This document shows positions 11,711 through 24,400 of a stretch of DNA of 64,000 bases, in pieces (position 1 is the stretch's first letter; each line of letters begins with the position of its first letter). Position numbers and translations under genes: made by a program. Origin of the DNA: Nymphaea colorata. Taxonomy: Eukaryota > Streptophyta > Magnoliopsida > Nymphaeales > Nymphaeaceae. Below the pieces are notes generated by a model, which searched no databases, was not told the origin of the DNA, and was given only the letters and a program-made list of their open reading frames with translations. Location: positions 7,036,334-7,100,333 of the forward strand of contig NC_045147.1 in assembly GCF_008831285.2 (NCBI RefSeq), read 5' to 3'.

Positions 11711-14700
11711 TGTCACAGCCCGACCTTTTAACCCACAACCCCCCCCCCCCTTTTTTTTTTTCTAAACATAAAGCATCGAGGTGTGATTACCCAACAATTC
11801 AAAAAGACGATGAGCCAAACAATTCAAAACAATGGGGTGAACTTTCATTTATATAACCATTTTGTTTCATACAAAGTCACATCTATGTGCATGACCAAAA
11901 TGCCCCAAAATTATAACGTTGATGCCTAACAAAAGGAGGACATCAATAAAACCAAAACATGACGCGCTGGCACTACAAACGACAATCCCAAAACCTCCCC
12001 AGTAGGACGTGAGTGAAGCCATCTGCTCAACCTGTTGCCCCGAGTCCGCCAAAACCTGAAAAAGAAAACAACTGAAGGCTCAGCCTTCGCAGTATGGCAA
12101 CAAGCCAGGAAAATGCCAAACCCTCTCAAGTAAGGCTCAAATAAAAGAACAAATATCAACCCATCTATCGTCATGTTGTGTCAGAGTACGACACATAAAA
12201 GCCACTTGATGGCCACACTAACACAACATCAGTCACATGCGAAGCATGCTTAAACATAACACTTGCATTCATATCAATCACATATACGTCAGTCACATGC
12301 ATTCTATCAAACACATTACATTTTCATTAACTTTAGTGCATTAACAGTTCATGTGGGTGCAACACAGGCACGTGCACACCGCGGGCGGCCTACAGCCGAG
12401 AGACAATCCCCGTGGTGGCCCATAACAGTATGGATCCATTTCACCCGCTGTGGCGGTAGAGCATTCATCCCTGGATGTGTGAAGTCCAAGGTGAGATACT
12501 CAGCCTTCCCTAGGACACCTAGGTTGGGAAGGCGAGAGCCCAACGCTCCAAGCACAACACACAACAGAACCCTGGGGCCATGCACCGCTTGCGCTCTGAC
12601 AGGCGAGACCAGTGGCAAACAAGGGGGACGTCTCCCAAACACATAGCCACATCCCACTGGCCTCACATCTCTTAGTTATTCATTCTTATCATTATAGTTA
12701 CACATTCACAAGCTGACTGGCTAGCACATGAGGCTAGTACACTTCACGAGTGCACCCACACCTCCGATTACCTCCACATGAGGTCTATACATACAGTAAC
12801 AGTCATTGCTAGCCGTCATACCATACTGGTACAACTACCCTCCAAAACATCCATTCGCATCATTGCCCATGGCAATGGATATGCAACAACATACACATTC
12901 ATATCAATCATCACATCAATCCTCACATCAATCACGTCAATCACCTCTTTGAAAAACTTAGCCAATCCATAGAGAGTAGTCTCAATCTGCGGTTGGCTCG
13001 TAGCTGTCCTATGCAATTATCATTCTATGATGCTTTCTAATGCACAATTGGGGTCGAGGAGACACTCGACTCGATACCCCGCCTCATCTGTCCTAAACAG
13101 ATATCAATTCTAGCATCCACATGCCAATGCGTAACAATTTCAAAACGAATGACTAATAATCTTTCTAACCCATTCATATCATGTAAGCAACATACATATA
13201 CTCATTCACAAAACAGTCAATCAATTAACATCACAATTCTAGGATCCCTTGATCCTAGGAGCACCCAATCACACATTTGCCCCAAGCAGGAATTTGCCTG
13301 GAAAGTTGCCATACCTGTGGCGCGCTCACCAAATTCTTCAAAATGCCTCAAGCTTCGAACTCAAGGTCGACGGGATGTGCCCGGTGCACCTGCAAACATA
13401 AACAAGAATAAGGTTTTTACTAGATACCTACACCATTCAAACAGCTACAAAAAATAAAATCCTTGAGGCACGTGTCGTCGCCTCAAGAGGGTGTCGACGG
13501 GATGTGTCGACCCACAAGCTCTCCAATAGGCCTCCTCCTTTACGCCTTGACGTTGCCTCGAAATATCAAAACCCTCAACCATCAATCAATCCATCACTAA
13601 TTCCTTCCTCAATAACGTTCTTTAATTAAGACATCAACCCCAAAGTCACATCCAAATACGTATATTTTCCCTAATTAACTTCATGATACACCCGTTCAAG
13701 GATGTCTACGCTACACTCCCTAAGACAGTTCTAAATCTTCTCCACAACCTCACAATCTCTACCATGCTTCCCTAAAGCTTCGAAAATTAATCCATCATGC
13801 TTAAACGATCATTAAATACATGAATCATTACTTCCCAACGGAAATCCTAAGTTTCCCCCAAAAACAAAATCACTAACATGCGTCCCAAAATCATCAATTC
13901 TAAGCTCTAGCATGCTCGAACAATAATTATACATGCTTTAGAAGATAATATTCATTACTTTGAGCGTGATTAGGTATCGCTCACCCCAAAACAAGCGTCC
14001 AAACTGCTACAACCCTTCTAGCAACCACTTAACACGTCCGATCAAGTGCCAATGCTCGAGATTGCTTGCTGCCGCTGCTCACTACACGCCCTACTAGCTG
14101 GTGAGAGGGGAAAAACGTCCATAAACCACAATCCAACCCCAAAACGCCATGGAAAGAGTCAACACACGTCCAATAAAGTTCAACACAAAATCTGTTGCTA
14201 GGAGAGACCCACGGTAGTAGTGGGAAAAGCTGAAACGAACAAGAGAAAAGGGACGCTGACAGAGAGGAGAGACAGAGAGAGGAGGGGTTCGGTCAAGGGG
14301 GAAAACGGCAGTGGGGTGAGAAAAGAGAGAAAAAGCAGGTGGGGGAGTGCGGGTGAGTGAGAAGAGGGTCGAGCAGTAGAGAACCAGTGGAAAGAGGGGA
14401 AAGAAAGTGGCGAGAGAGAAGAAAAGGGGACGTGCGGCAGAGAAAAAAAAAACAAAAGGGCATGAGTGGCAGAGAAGGGAAAATCGCACGAGAGAGAGAG
14501 GGTTTACCAAGCCGCCGCCGCCGTAGTCGCCGCTGCCACCTCCGTCGCCGTCGCCGTTCCAGCCACCACCACACCGACCGCCACTCTCCTCCCTCTGCGC
14601 TGTCATGGGAGACCACCAGGAGACGACGAAGAAGGAAGGGAAAGGCGAGGGAGAAGGGCCTCGCGTCGGGCCCTTACGCGATTTGGGGTCGGGTCCGGGT

Positions 14701-14745
14701 CTGGACCCTAAGTCGACCCGACCCGCCGAACCAACGAGCGTTACA
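11711..14745 (-). repeat. 5' LTR of Tekay copy B (about 3.0 kb)
   Basis: It runs on the plus strand from TGTCACAGCCC to GCGTTACA and is bounded inside by the primer site. Its outer end abuts unrelated DNA at 14746. The outer 400 bp are rich in GAGA and CCG repeats (14350-14700). Relative to the gap-spanning LTR it has an extra block of about 24 bases of CCG/CGT triplets near 14523-14560 and several substitutions, so the two are not merely the same read pile. Small open frames inside it are not credible genes. Confidence 0.9.
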
Positions 14746-17700
14746 ATTTTAACGTCTTTAGGGTAGGCACATGGATTAGGTATGTCTTTCTTTTACTTTC
14801 ATGTTTGTTCTTACTTAGTTTTTACTTAAATCATGCATATAGAATGTACTCTTCTTTTTTGGTTTCACAAGTCATGCATTATAATTTGATTTGATTATGA
14901 CTGGATCACCTTTGCACCCACATGCACATCTTGCCTAAAACTAGATTAGGTCCGCTTAGTAACATAGAATGAGGCATTAGCCCATGTATGTGAAAATATG
15001 AATCCAGTTTGGTCCCCACACAAGAACCGTTTCAAAACCATATTTTTCTAAAATATTTTCCAAAATCAACTTCTTTAAACGATTTCAAAAACCCTATCAT
15101 GTAGGCATGCAATCCTATTTTATTTCTCTAAGACCTAACCTAGACCAGTTTTAGAGCCCACTACTTGTGAACTTAGTCCCATAGACTAGATCTAATAAAA
15201 TTTTTGTAATACCCATCCATATGAAATTAATGAAGTTTATATCATATACCATATAGTTTGGCTAAGACCAAACATATTTACTAGAGTCAAACCCTTCCTC
15301 AGATAGGTAGAAACCTAGTTTAGAGAAGACCAAACCCCATCCTATTAACCATCCTACCCTTAGTCTATTGAGATCTTGGATTTGAATGCAGGGCATTAGA
15401 TTCAAATCATGAACCTTAAGTTGATCTAAACCATGATATTAAACCCAAGTCTCGCATACTTAGATTTTGGATCTCAAGTATTGGATTTCAGTTCTTGAAC
15501 TCTAAATATTAGATCATGAATTTTGGCATACAAATCTCAAACTACAGATCTTAGATTATGGACAAATTTTGGATCTCAAATCTTAGGCTTTGGATCTTGG
15601 AATTTGGGTCTAATTTTAAAGGAAATAATTATTTGATCATAAACCTTAGATCAACACCAATAGAATAATGACCAAATACATAATTTTAAGCTATGACAGT
15701 TAGCAGATTTGTTCTTCCAAAATTTGGATTTTAGAAGATCAAATTATGAGATACAAGACCAATTTTATTGGATCTTTTGCCACTAAACCTAGGAACATGA
15801 ATTTTGAATCTCCATAACATGACATGATATTTTAGACCTCTATGACTTTTACTATCTCAATTTAACACAAAAATTATATAATCTCTGATATTATAATAAT
15901 ATATTTTGGATTTGGATCTAATTTTTCTCCTAAAATAGATCCATGACCTACACCCATGTCCTAGTAGGGACCGAACTCCAAGCATACATGACCTAGTTTT
16001 TTGATGTGTTAGATTAGATTTAGAATACTGATTTGCATGACTTCAAATTAATTTCTTCTTGCTCATCGGTCCATTTCTGAAGTCTGTTTAGACATTAAAA
16101 TAAGCACAATTTCAAAACCAGGGCATGTTTGTTCTCTTATGTTTTGGATGACATTTAGATTTAGGAATGGGAACATTTAGCCTAATCCTTGATCTGATTA
16201 CCTTGGTAAAGGCCCTAGGAACTGCTAGACCTTGTACCGATAGGTTGGGTCCTTTATCTCGATCAACCTAGGCTTGGTGGATTTAGGCTTAGTCATTTGT
16301 GCTGGACCTGGGTTGGGCTTAGCTTTGAAAATTGTTCAGATCTACATTGGGTGCAGGTTTACAGGGCTCAACCTACATGCTATTTTTGAAAAACCTAATT
16401 TAGTGAAAATTGAGATGAGATGAGCCTAGGCTTGAGCCTACTAGATTCATATGAACATATATGAAATGCTAACTTGGGTTCATGTGGCTCATAAGTTAGG
16501 TTTTATGAAAAATATGTACATAGTACAAAATAACCAAAACACTGTGACAAGGAAATTAAAACTGGTGGTTCATGTCAGTAGGCAGACCATAGTGGGACTA
16601 GCATATGGTAAAAATAAGACATCTAGCAAAATTCGGTCGAAAATGACCTCGTTCACCCCACCAAATCTCAATCATTTAAATTTGACTAATATGATGGCCC
16701 TTTTTTGCAGTATAGGCAAGGGTAAAATGGAAACTTTTAGTCTAAGCTGTCCATCCAATCTGAAGTTAGAAATACTCTCTTGAAGTATTGTTGATCACAA
16801 CCATCTGCAAAAATTGACAAATTGATTCCCAAATTGATCAAAATTCAGCTCAGTAGATTGGGCTTCACTAAAACTAAGTGTGCCAACCTTAGTAAATTTG
16901 TAAAATAGAAATTGAGCTCAAATTTGGATGAATGAACTGAAATCAAAGTTTAAAATACTTAGGATGGGCACTGAAGAATATGGTCTTAGCTCGGCACAAC
17001 CTAACATGGTGTAGATTGTCAGAGTTATAGCTCTAACCTACTAGAGTTGGTGGAAGAGTGCCACTTTGATTTTAAGACAAAACTTTATACTTCAAACCTA
17101 AATCCCATAACTAAATGTAACTAAAGAAATACTCTGTATGCACTAAGAAGTGCTTATATTCATCTCAATTTGGCTTGACCTGGTCATGGTGCTCCAAAAT
17201 TAGTAGATGCAAGGTTTTAATGAGTTGATCAGGTTGGATTGAGCTAACTTTGAGCTGAGGAAACCATTGTTGGTCAACTTGGTGAGTCGATCAAGGAATC
17301 GTCAGAGTCGGCTTGAAATCACCTTCTCACTATAATATTATAGTAATGATACACTACAAAAATTTACGGTTTGACCCAACCGAGTCACCGAGTCAACTCA
17401 CTAACCCACTGACCCAGTCATCCACCAATCCAAGTTCGATCCTTGAGTTTGCCAACTATGGAGGAAATCCTAAAGAGCTGTCTCTAATTATTCCTAAGGT
17501 CTTGTAAAGTTGAGAAATAGAATAATTACTCAAACATCTAGGAAATTCACAAAATTTTTGATGATTTTTTAGGCCAGAATGGTAGGACACATGGCAAAGT
17601 GGTCATTTTCACCAGTGGTGACCTAGGTGATATGGGTCTAAGTGCTCAATCCTAGTGAGAAACATGCTTGTTTGGTCCAAAAACGATAATTTGTCTTTCA

Positions 17701-17773
17701 AAAACTAATTAGGAAATCTCATGGTGAAATGTAAGACGGTCATTTGGACTTGTGAAAATTTTGGGTGTTCACA
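14746..17773 (-). repeat. Diverged LTR-like block, left end of a Tat/Ogre-like element
   Basis: About 16200-17773 matches about 30940-32200 in direct orientation with moderate identity. Shared strings include TAAGGTCTTGTAAAGTTGA and GGTGACCTAGGTGAT. Both blocks end in a TGTTCACA/TGTTTACACA type terminus, so on the minus strand they start TGTG like an LTR. Just outside the left copy, minus-strand AAAGAGAGACATT (17774-17786) looks like a polypurine tract, making this the 3' LTR. In contrast, 14746 to about 15350 matches about 29190-29830 in inverted orientation, so the block is rearranged. No coding sequence was seen. Confidence 0.6.
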
Positions 17774-18944
17774 AATGTCTCTCTTTACTACTAAGCTAGG
17801 AAGCCGTGCTTGGTAACAAAGACAGAACACCCACCCAAGAAATGAAATCCTGAAATTGGACCTTTGAAAAGGAAACTCTTTTGAGATATTAAAAAAAAGC
17901 ATGGTGTGATGCTTGTGAAATTCTTGTCAAATGCCTATGAATTCATGAAATGCTTGTGAAATTTGATAAAATATCTTTGTTTGTATCTGGTATATCTTGC
18001 AAGGACTTGCATGATTTCCTTCATGTAAAGACAACTTTTTAGCCAATGTTATCAAATTCACCTAAAATGATTGTTCTTTCATTTCCAAATGATAAGCCAA
18101 GAAAAACTCCTCTCCTTATCATAGGGCTTCTTAGTACAAGATTTGTCACTGTCTTAACTCCATGTGTAAAAGCTTATGTTTTGTCATAAGATAATTTTGA
18201 CTTGAGCAACTTTGATTTTCAAGCAGGCATCTTGCTTGTTTTTCATTTCTAGAATTTGGCTGTTGTCATTCTTATTATTGCTTTCATGATTTTTTTCAAT
18301 CTGACCTTCACCTACAAGAAAAACATCTCAGCACTATACAGACTTTGATGCTTTGAGGATCATGTAACTTTGTCATGTCTATTGGTTTTTTACTTATAAT
18401 GAGCTTTGGGTCGGGGTACCAGATGTAGAACACTCCTTGAACTTACTTGCTTCAGCTCAGAAGACCTTAGAAGACATAAGTAGACAAATGTTCATGGATC
18501 ACATAACTTCGCAGAGCACCAAATCAAGTTTTATACTTACCTAGTTCTCTCAAGTACTGATCCAACAAAACAACTAAACTTGCCCCGAGCCCATCTCAAT
18601 GCTCATGTTTCCATGTTTTGGTTGGGCCTACTTAGTCTTTTGCTCTCTAGTGGATCTTGATAAGTTCTTGTTTCACTAAGGGGAGTCAAAGTAATTGACT
18701 TCTCTTAGACTTCGATCCCCACTATTTCTTTAAGCTCTCATTGTGGTTTATAATATGGTCTTGTCAAACCTTTCGTCTTTCAATGATCATCAAATCATTG
18801 GCTTAAATTTTCTTGTCATTTTAGAGAAATTGAAATGATTTTGCTACTTGCAAGATACAATACAATAACTTCTCAGAAATGTTTATCAAACTTGATGTGC
18901 TTGTAATGCTTGTGAATGTGTCGAAGTGCAAAAATTAAACCTGG

Positions 18945-19040
18945 TCACTGGGCCGGGCTGCCGCCGGGTACCCGGCCCGACTCGGGCCCAAAAAAATGAA
19001 ACTTGGGCCAGCCAGGGTGAGCCCAATAAATATTGTTTTA

Positions 19041-19086
<46 letters not shown>

Positions 19087-19245
19087 ATATTTTATTACAA
19101 TTAATTATTTTTATGTATTATTTTATATTAAAAGATATTTTTTAATTTAATCAGGCCGGGACCAAGCTGGGCTCGGGTTTTCTGAGTCGGGCCGAGCCCA
19201 GGCCCGAGTTTTAGATGTTGGGCCGGCCTGATGCCCAGGCTTAGC
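18945..19245. repeat. GC-rich GGCCCGGG-type island split by an AT repeat
   Basis: Two GC-rich blocks of GGGCCGGGC/CGGGCC words (18950-19030 and 19150-19245) flank an AT-rich core with a pure AT dinucleotide run at about 19045-19081. The blocks are partly reverse-complementary, as in small foldback elements with GGCCCG-rich ends in plant genomes. I could not define terminal repeats or a target duplication. Confidence 0.45.
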
Positions 19246-20060
19246 AAAAATGTGCACCATGAATTAAGGTGCATGTACTTGTGTGCACCAAAGTGCAAAA
19301 TCTTACCCAATGGCACATTTACTTGTGTATGCCGAGATGTGAAATCTTATATCGAGGCATGTTTACTTGAGTGCACTAAAGTGTGAAATCCTATACCTGA
19401 ATAGGCAAGTTTGGAAACTTACATAAACTAGTTTGTTTACTTGAGTACACAAAAGCATGAAATCTTATGTCAAAGCACATTTACTTGAATGTGCTGAAGC
19501 GCGATATGTTTATTTTATAAACCAAACTTGTACCCATAGAAATAGAAGAGAAAACAAATGTCGATACATTTCTTTCATTAAATAGGACTAAGATCAATTC
19601 ATTGTTTTAGTGATAATGAATTTTGATTGTTATTTTACAAAAAGGTGATAAATCTAGGTCTTGAGATTCATAGTTCTTCCAAGCCCAAAAGACCTTACTC
19701 TTCTTGCATAAAGTATGAATTGGTAGAATTCAAATGGTGTGCAATTGAAGTAGATTCAGAGACAAAAAAATTAGTATTGTACAAAGAAAAATTATTGCCA
19801 AACTATTTACTTTGCTAGTCACCAAAGCATGTTTTCATGTGTGCATTGAAGCACAAATTACTCCAAAACATAGAGACTTGTATACTTGTGTGCACCGAAG
19901 TAAAAAATTTATGCACTAGTACATTTACTTGTATGCACTGAAGCATGAAAATCTTATGCCAAAAAACTATGTGCACCAAAGTGTGAAATTAGAAAACCTA
20001 TGTGCGCCGAAATGCAAAATAAAAAAACTTATATGAATTTGTGAAACTTGCATGCACTTA
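19240..20060. repeat. Degenerate tandem array (GTGCACCGAAGTGTGAAATCTTA family)
   Basis: The phrase TTTACTTGTGTGCACCGAAG followed by TGTGAAATCTTATGCC-like sequence recurs imperfectly about every 55-75 bases. Copies occur at 19250-19500 and again at 19820-20010, with a non-repeat stretch (about 19510-19815) between. The array sits between gag and the 3' LTR of the Tat-like element. Confidence 0.65.
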
Positions 20061-20395
20061 GCTCTGGAATTTGAAAAACTGATATCAAATGTTTGCAAAG
20101 TTGAGGCTCTCGGAAAGATCACAAAACTTGGAAAATTGGTATTGACTTGGATGTGAAGACTTGTGGATCTCTTGTTCTCGGGTTTTGAAAGCTTTGACAT
20201 TTTTTTGTTGAAAAACCTTTTGTTGCCATTTCCTTGTATTGGAATGCAACTTGTAGTGTTCTTGTTATAAAAAAGATGCCCCAATATGAAGGGCAATGAA
20301 GAAAATGCATGAACAGAGACAAGATACTAGCCTGGCCATCTGAGGACACATCACATGAAAGAATACATTGATACTTGAACATGACAGAAAGAAAT

Positions 20396-20675
20396 TCAAC
20401 TTTTATTGAAAAAATAAGCTTGAGATGGGGACCACACCATCCCTACATTGCATGGAAAAGGATAGAAAATGAAATAATAACAAGCTTGACTTGAAATTCC
20501 AGCATTCGACCCATGATTGGGGAAAGGATCCTTGAAGACTTCAGGGATATCACCTTCCACTAATATTTCCTTTTCAATGTGGTCTTGGATGATATTGTTG
20601 AGTGCAATACAATCCTTGCTGTTGTGGCTCAATGCCCAATAAAACTTGAAGAATTGATATCTTTTTTTCTCCTTC
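20396..20675 (-). pseudogene. Tat/Ogre-like gag C-terminal fragment
   Basis: Minus-strand frame with YQFFKFYWALSHNSKDC followed by a leucine/isoleucine-rich helix (IIQDHIEKEILVEG) and PFPNHGSNAG. This order, a degenerate YCxFHxxxGHxTxxC knuckle, the helix, then a PLPNHG-like motif, is characteristic of the gag end of Tat/Athila-type Ty3/gypsy elements. The first cysteine and histidine of the knuckle are lost (YQFFKF). It is separated from the rest of gag at 26471-27350 by the inserted LINE. No protease or RT follows. Confidence 0.65.
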
Positions 20676-20689
20676 ACAATAATAGCTTG

Positions 20690-20715
20690 CTAGGGGATGC
20701 AGCCCCCTACCTTTA
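20690..20715 (-). other. LINE 3' end: AATAAAGG followed by a hairpin
   Basis: On the minus strand AATAAAGG is followed by a stem TAGGGG / CCCCTA (20703-20708 with 20690-20695) with a short loop, near the 3' boundary of the LINE. Stem-loops at the 3' end of some LINEs are recognised by their own reverse transcriptase. Confidence 0.5.
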
Positions 20716-20847
20716 TTGAACAAAATTATCTATACAAAAGGAAAGGATAACACCAAAGGATCTGCTATCCTTCATATACAGTAGATCCAAAGGCCGACTC
20801 AACACTTCAAGAATACAAATACCATATCATAAAAAAAAAAAGAAACA

Positions 20848-21406
20848 TCAAAGATCAACGTTACCTGCACACACCCTCCCTTGCTTGATGTGGGAGGTGA
20901 TGAAGGAACCAAATTTGACCATAGGATAAACTTTTTCAACTTTGACATTGTAATGAAAATGTTTAACCAGCCTGTAGAACTCCGGCCATAGCATTTTACC
21001 TTCATAATGTTGTTGTATCCTCCGCTCGAGGGCTTCCACCTTGGTGCAAATGGATATGAAACCACCATATTCCTTATGATATCTGAACATCTTTTCAAGC
21101 ACCTCCAAATTGCTTGCAAGCACCCTGTCCCTTGAAGTCAACCAAATCGACATACCATTGGCTCCATCACTAAAATAGTAGTTACCTGCAACCCTCAACT
21201 ATCATTTCAACCTGTGTGACCTCAAAGAAGAGCATATTTGAAGGTTCTCTATGCCTCTCGGAACACATTAGGTTAGAGATAGCCCAAATGCACACCACGC
21301 CTTCTACCTCTTTTAGCCATTTGATACCCAAAAAAGTGTCCACGCATGTAGACCAAATGTCTTCTTTAATGTATCTAGCTGCACCTGGTTTTCCTTCATG
21401 AGTCAC
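20848..21406 (-). other. Coding-like segment of unknown origin downstream of LINE ORF2
   Basis: Two overlapping minus-strand frames (21406-21182 and 21198-20848) join by one frameshift to give about 185 residues of ordinary-looking protein composition (for example WSTCVDTFLGIKWLKEVEG and LEVLEKMFRYHKEYGGF). Nearly stop-free sequence is unusual here, because LINE ORF2 next to it is full of stops. It lies between the zf-RVT end of ORF2 and the LINE 3' hairpin. I do not recognise the family. It could be a poorly known ORF2 C-terminus or host sequence carried by 3' transduction. Confidence 0.45.
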
Positions 21407-21479
21407 CTTGTTTCAATGCCACTAGATTCGCCAACATACAACAAGAAAGGTGATTCTCCAACACACCCTGCTTCACACA

Positions 21480-24400
21480 CCATGCATCTTCTTATGCATC
21501 CACCGACTGATGTTGAACCTGAAGCTGTGGGTGGGAGAATAGATGACGCCAAACTTGGCTGAGATCCACTCTTAGATTTCTCTAGCTACCTTGTAATGAA
21601 GAATAATATGTTCATTCATTCCTTCAGCTTTCTTGCAAAAAAGACAACAGTTAGCAAGTTGAAATCTCAACTTCTTGATCCTGTCTAAAGTGGGCAGCCT
21701 TCCCTCACTCACAAGAAAGCTGAACCAGCATGCACTAGACAGAGCTTTTCCTTGCCAAATATAATTCCTCCAACTATCTCTCTCACTAGAACCCTAAAGT
21801 GACTGAGGATGTCTCCCACCCCAATACAGGTTTGGTGATTATCTTTCCAAACAACCTTATCTATTTCGTTTGATAGAGGAATAGAGTCTAAGGTGCCATT
21901 TAGTGCTATGTACTCTTCCACTACTTCATTCGGGTCCCTCCTGCCCAAGCGCACCTTCTTCTGGACTGAAATATTGAGTTCCCTTGCAATGCTAGCCAAA
22001 ATCTCACCATTAATCCTCTGACTAAGCTGCCTGCCCTGCCAAGGATCAAGTTAGAAATGGCAACGACTAACATCCCCAAGCTTCCACTCTGTTTGGTCTT
22101 GTATTAGTCTCCAGCCCCAAACCAGGCCTTTCCATCCCCATCTACCTCTTACCGATTTGTTAAGAGTCCAAAGGCTATTCTTTTGGAGATATTTGTCCTT
22201 ATAAACCTGGGCCCAGATGCCATCATCCATAAATAACCTGCGACACTTGCTTGTCAACAACAGTGGTTCAAGTCCTCCATTTTGTGCAGGCCAATGCCTC
22301 CAAGATCATAAGGATTGCATAGTCTAGTCCAACTAATATGGTGGATATGTCGAGTAGACTCACTATCATTCCAAACAAATTTCATGCAAATATTTTCAAG
22401 TTTCTTAATTACTCTCCGAGGGAGCCAAACGCCATCATCCAATAGTGGGGAAGGGTAGGCAACACATATTTAATAAGAGTGATACGCCCTTCATAGGAGA
22501 GGATGTGAGCTTTCCAGCTCACCAACTTTTCCTCCATTTTGGTTAGGAAGGGGTAGCACATATTCTCAGTGAGTCTGCCACAGAAAAGAGGGACTCCAAG
22601 ATACTTAGCTGGGAGGGTACCAATAGGCCATTGCAGAATATTCATGGGATCCTCTACCCTACAGTCCAAAGTTCTGTCAAGGAAAATCATAGATTTTGCT
22701 TTATTCATCTTCATACCAGCCAAGTTTTCAAATTTATGTAGCATCTTTTTAATGACACAAAAGGAGCTTCTTGAAGCCTCAGAGATCATGAGAACATCGT
22801 CTGCATACAACACCGCTCCTATCTCTTGGGATACCTTACTAATCCTGGGAATCTGGATGCTCTTGTTAGGAACCTCCACTTGGATTCTGCAATTAAAGAT
22901 TTCCATAACCAAAATCGAAAGGTACGGGAACATAGGGTCCCCTTGTCTGAGTTCTCTAGAGGCAGTAAACCTATCCCCCAAGCATCCATTGACCACCATC
23001 TTGTATGACACTGTTGAAACACATTTCATCACTAACTCTATCTAGTTGGGGTGGAAGCCTATCGCATACATACAATTCTAGTTCCAAGATACTCTATCAT
23101 AGGCTTTGGAGAGATCTAGCTTAAGAAAGCAGCCCCCTTTCAACCGAAAATCTTTAGAGTTTGCAATCTCATTTGCCCATAAAATTGTATCTGCCTCCCT
23201 TTAGAGAAAGCGGCTTGATTCCTTTGGACCAATCTCATGATGACATCTCTCATCCTGATTACTAGGTTATCATCATCAACACCAGCAAATAGCTCCCCCA
23301 AAGCTGCATCTAACCCAAAATATGCTGGAAGTGAGATGTACAAGCTTGTAGGATGTTGTCCTCATCTGTATGGGTTTTCCCTTCTGCTTCAATAACTCTG
23401 ATATACCTCTTGGCCGTATGATAGTTTGCCATGACATGAAAATAGGTTGTGTTTTTGTCTTCCTTTGCGAGCCATGTCCCTTGAGAGCTTTGCTTCCATA
23501 TCACTTCTTCCATACAAAGGGCCTCATTAAGCAAGCCTCTAATCTCATATTCCTGTTGTGTTGCTTTCAAATCCCCATTTTCAACAAGGAGCCTACACTA
23601 GTCAAGGAGGAGACACAGATTCTCGATACAGCTTTCCAGCCAACCAAACTTTTTTGCATTCCATCACACTAAAGCTGCTTTGACCAACCTTAGCTTCTTA
23701 AGAAACTTTATCATGGGGCATCCAGTGACATTGGAACTCCATTCGTTCTTAACTATTTCAAACCCATCCATATCCATGATCCAAGGCTTGAAAAGCCTAA
23801 AAGGTCGACGCCCCTTGTTCAGGTTTCTTTTCATGAACGTTTGATACTAAAAAACTATGATCTGAAGTAAAGAAAGTTGAGACCTTGAGCACTCCAATAC
23901 CACCAAATTCAGATATCTACTTATCATTCACAAAACACCAGTATAACTTACACAGTATAGTTTGAGCCCCCATCTTGTGATTAGACAACATAATTTTTTT
24001 GGAGGGATCATTCACTTCAGACAAGTGGCAGGAGGTAATGAAAAAGTTGAAGGTCAGAGAAGATCTTGCCAGAGGATGTGCTCCCATTTTGTTTCAACTA
24101 CCCATCATCGCATTGAAATCCTTGATAACCATACATGGCCCATTTATCCTAGAGACCACTTCCTCAAGCCTAATAAGGCTCTCCAACCTGTCCGCTAGCC
24201 TTGTAGGCAAGTAGATGCCAAAAATCACAATTTCTCTGCTATCGTGAAGATCCTTCAAACACACACCAACCCAATACGAGTCCATAAGAAAGCTAAGGAC
24301 CTGCAAGGCATTCTTATTCCAAAAAGACATGATTCTACCCCTACCATTAAGCACAATATCATTAGACATGAACTCATATTTTGTAAAATTACTCACAGTA

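Larger units (their letters stand above)
4137..14745 (-). mobile_element. Tekay-type Ty3/gypsy retrotransposon, copy B (LTR to LTR)
   Basis: This is a complete minus-strand element: 5' LTR 11711-14745, primer site 11693-11706, gag-pro-pol 11486 to 6872, polypurine tract 6823-6834, and a 3' LTR at 4137-6822 that also serves copy A. The flank to the right of 14745 (ATTTTAACG) is unrelated DNA. No target duplication can be tested because the far end of the array is outside the window. Gag and pol contain stops and frameshifts, so the element is defective as sequenced. Confidence 0.88.
17774..20395 (-). other. Non-coding 3' region of the Tat-like element
   Basis: This stretch lies between the gag remnant and the 3' LTR on the minus strand. 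It holds no recognisable protease, RT or integrase. It contains a GC-rich island, an AT microsatellite and a degenerate tandem array, described separately. 17787-18940 shows nothing else I recognise. Confidence 0.5.

Noticed and set aside
16451-16783. 110-codon plus-strand frame in the Tat-like LTR
   Set aside because: The homologous block at 31080-31360 breaks the frame, and no domain is visible.
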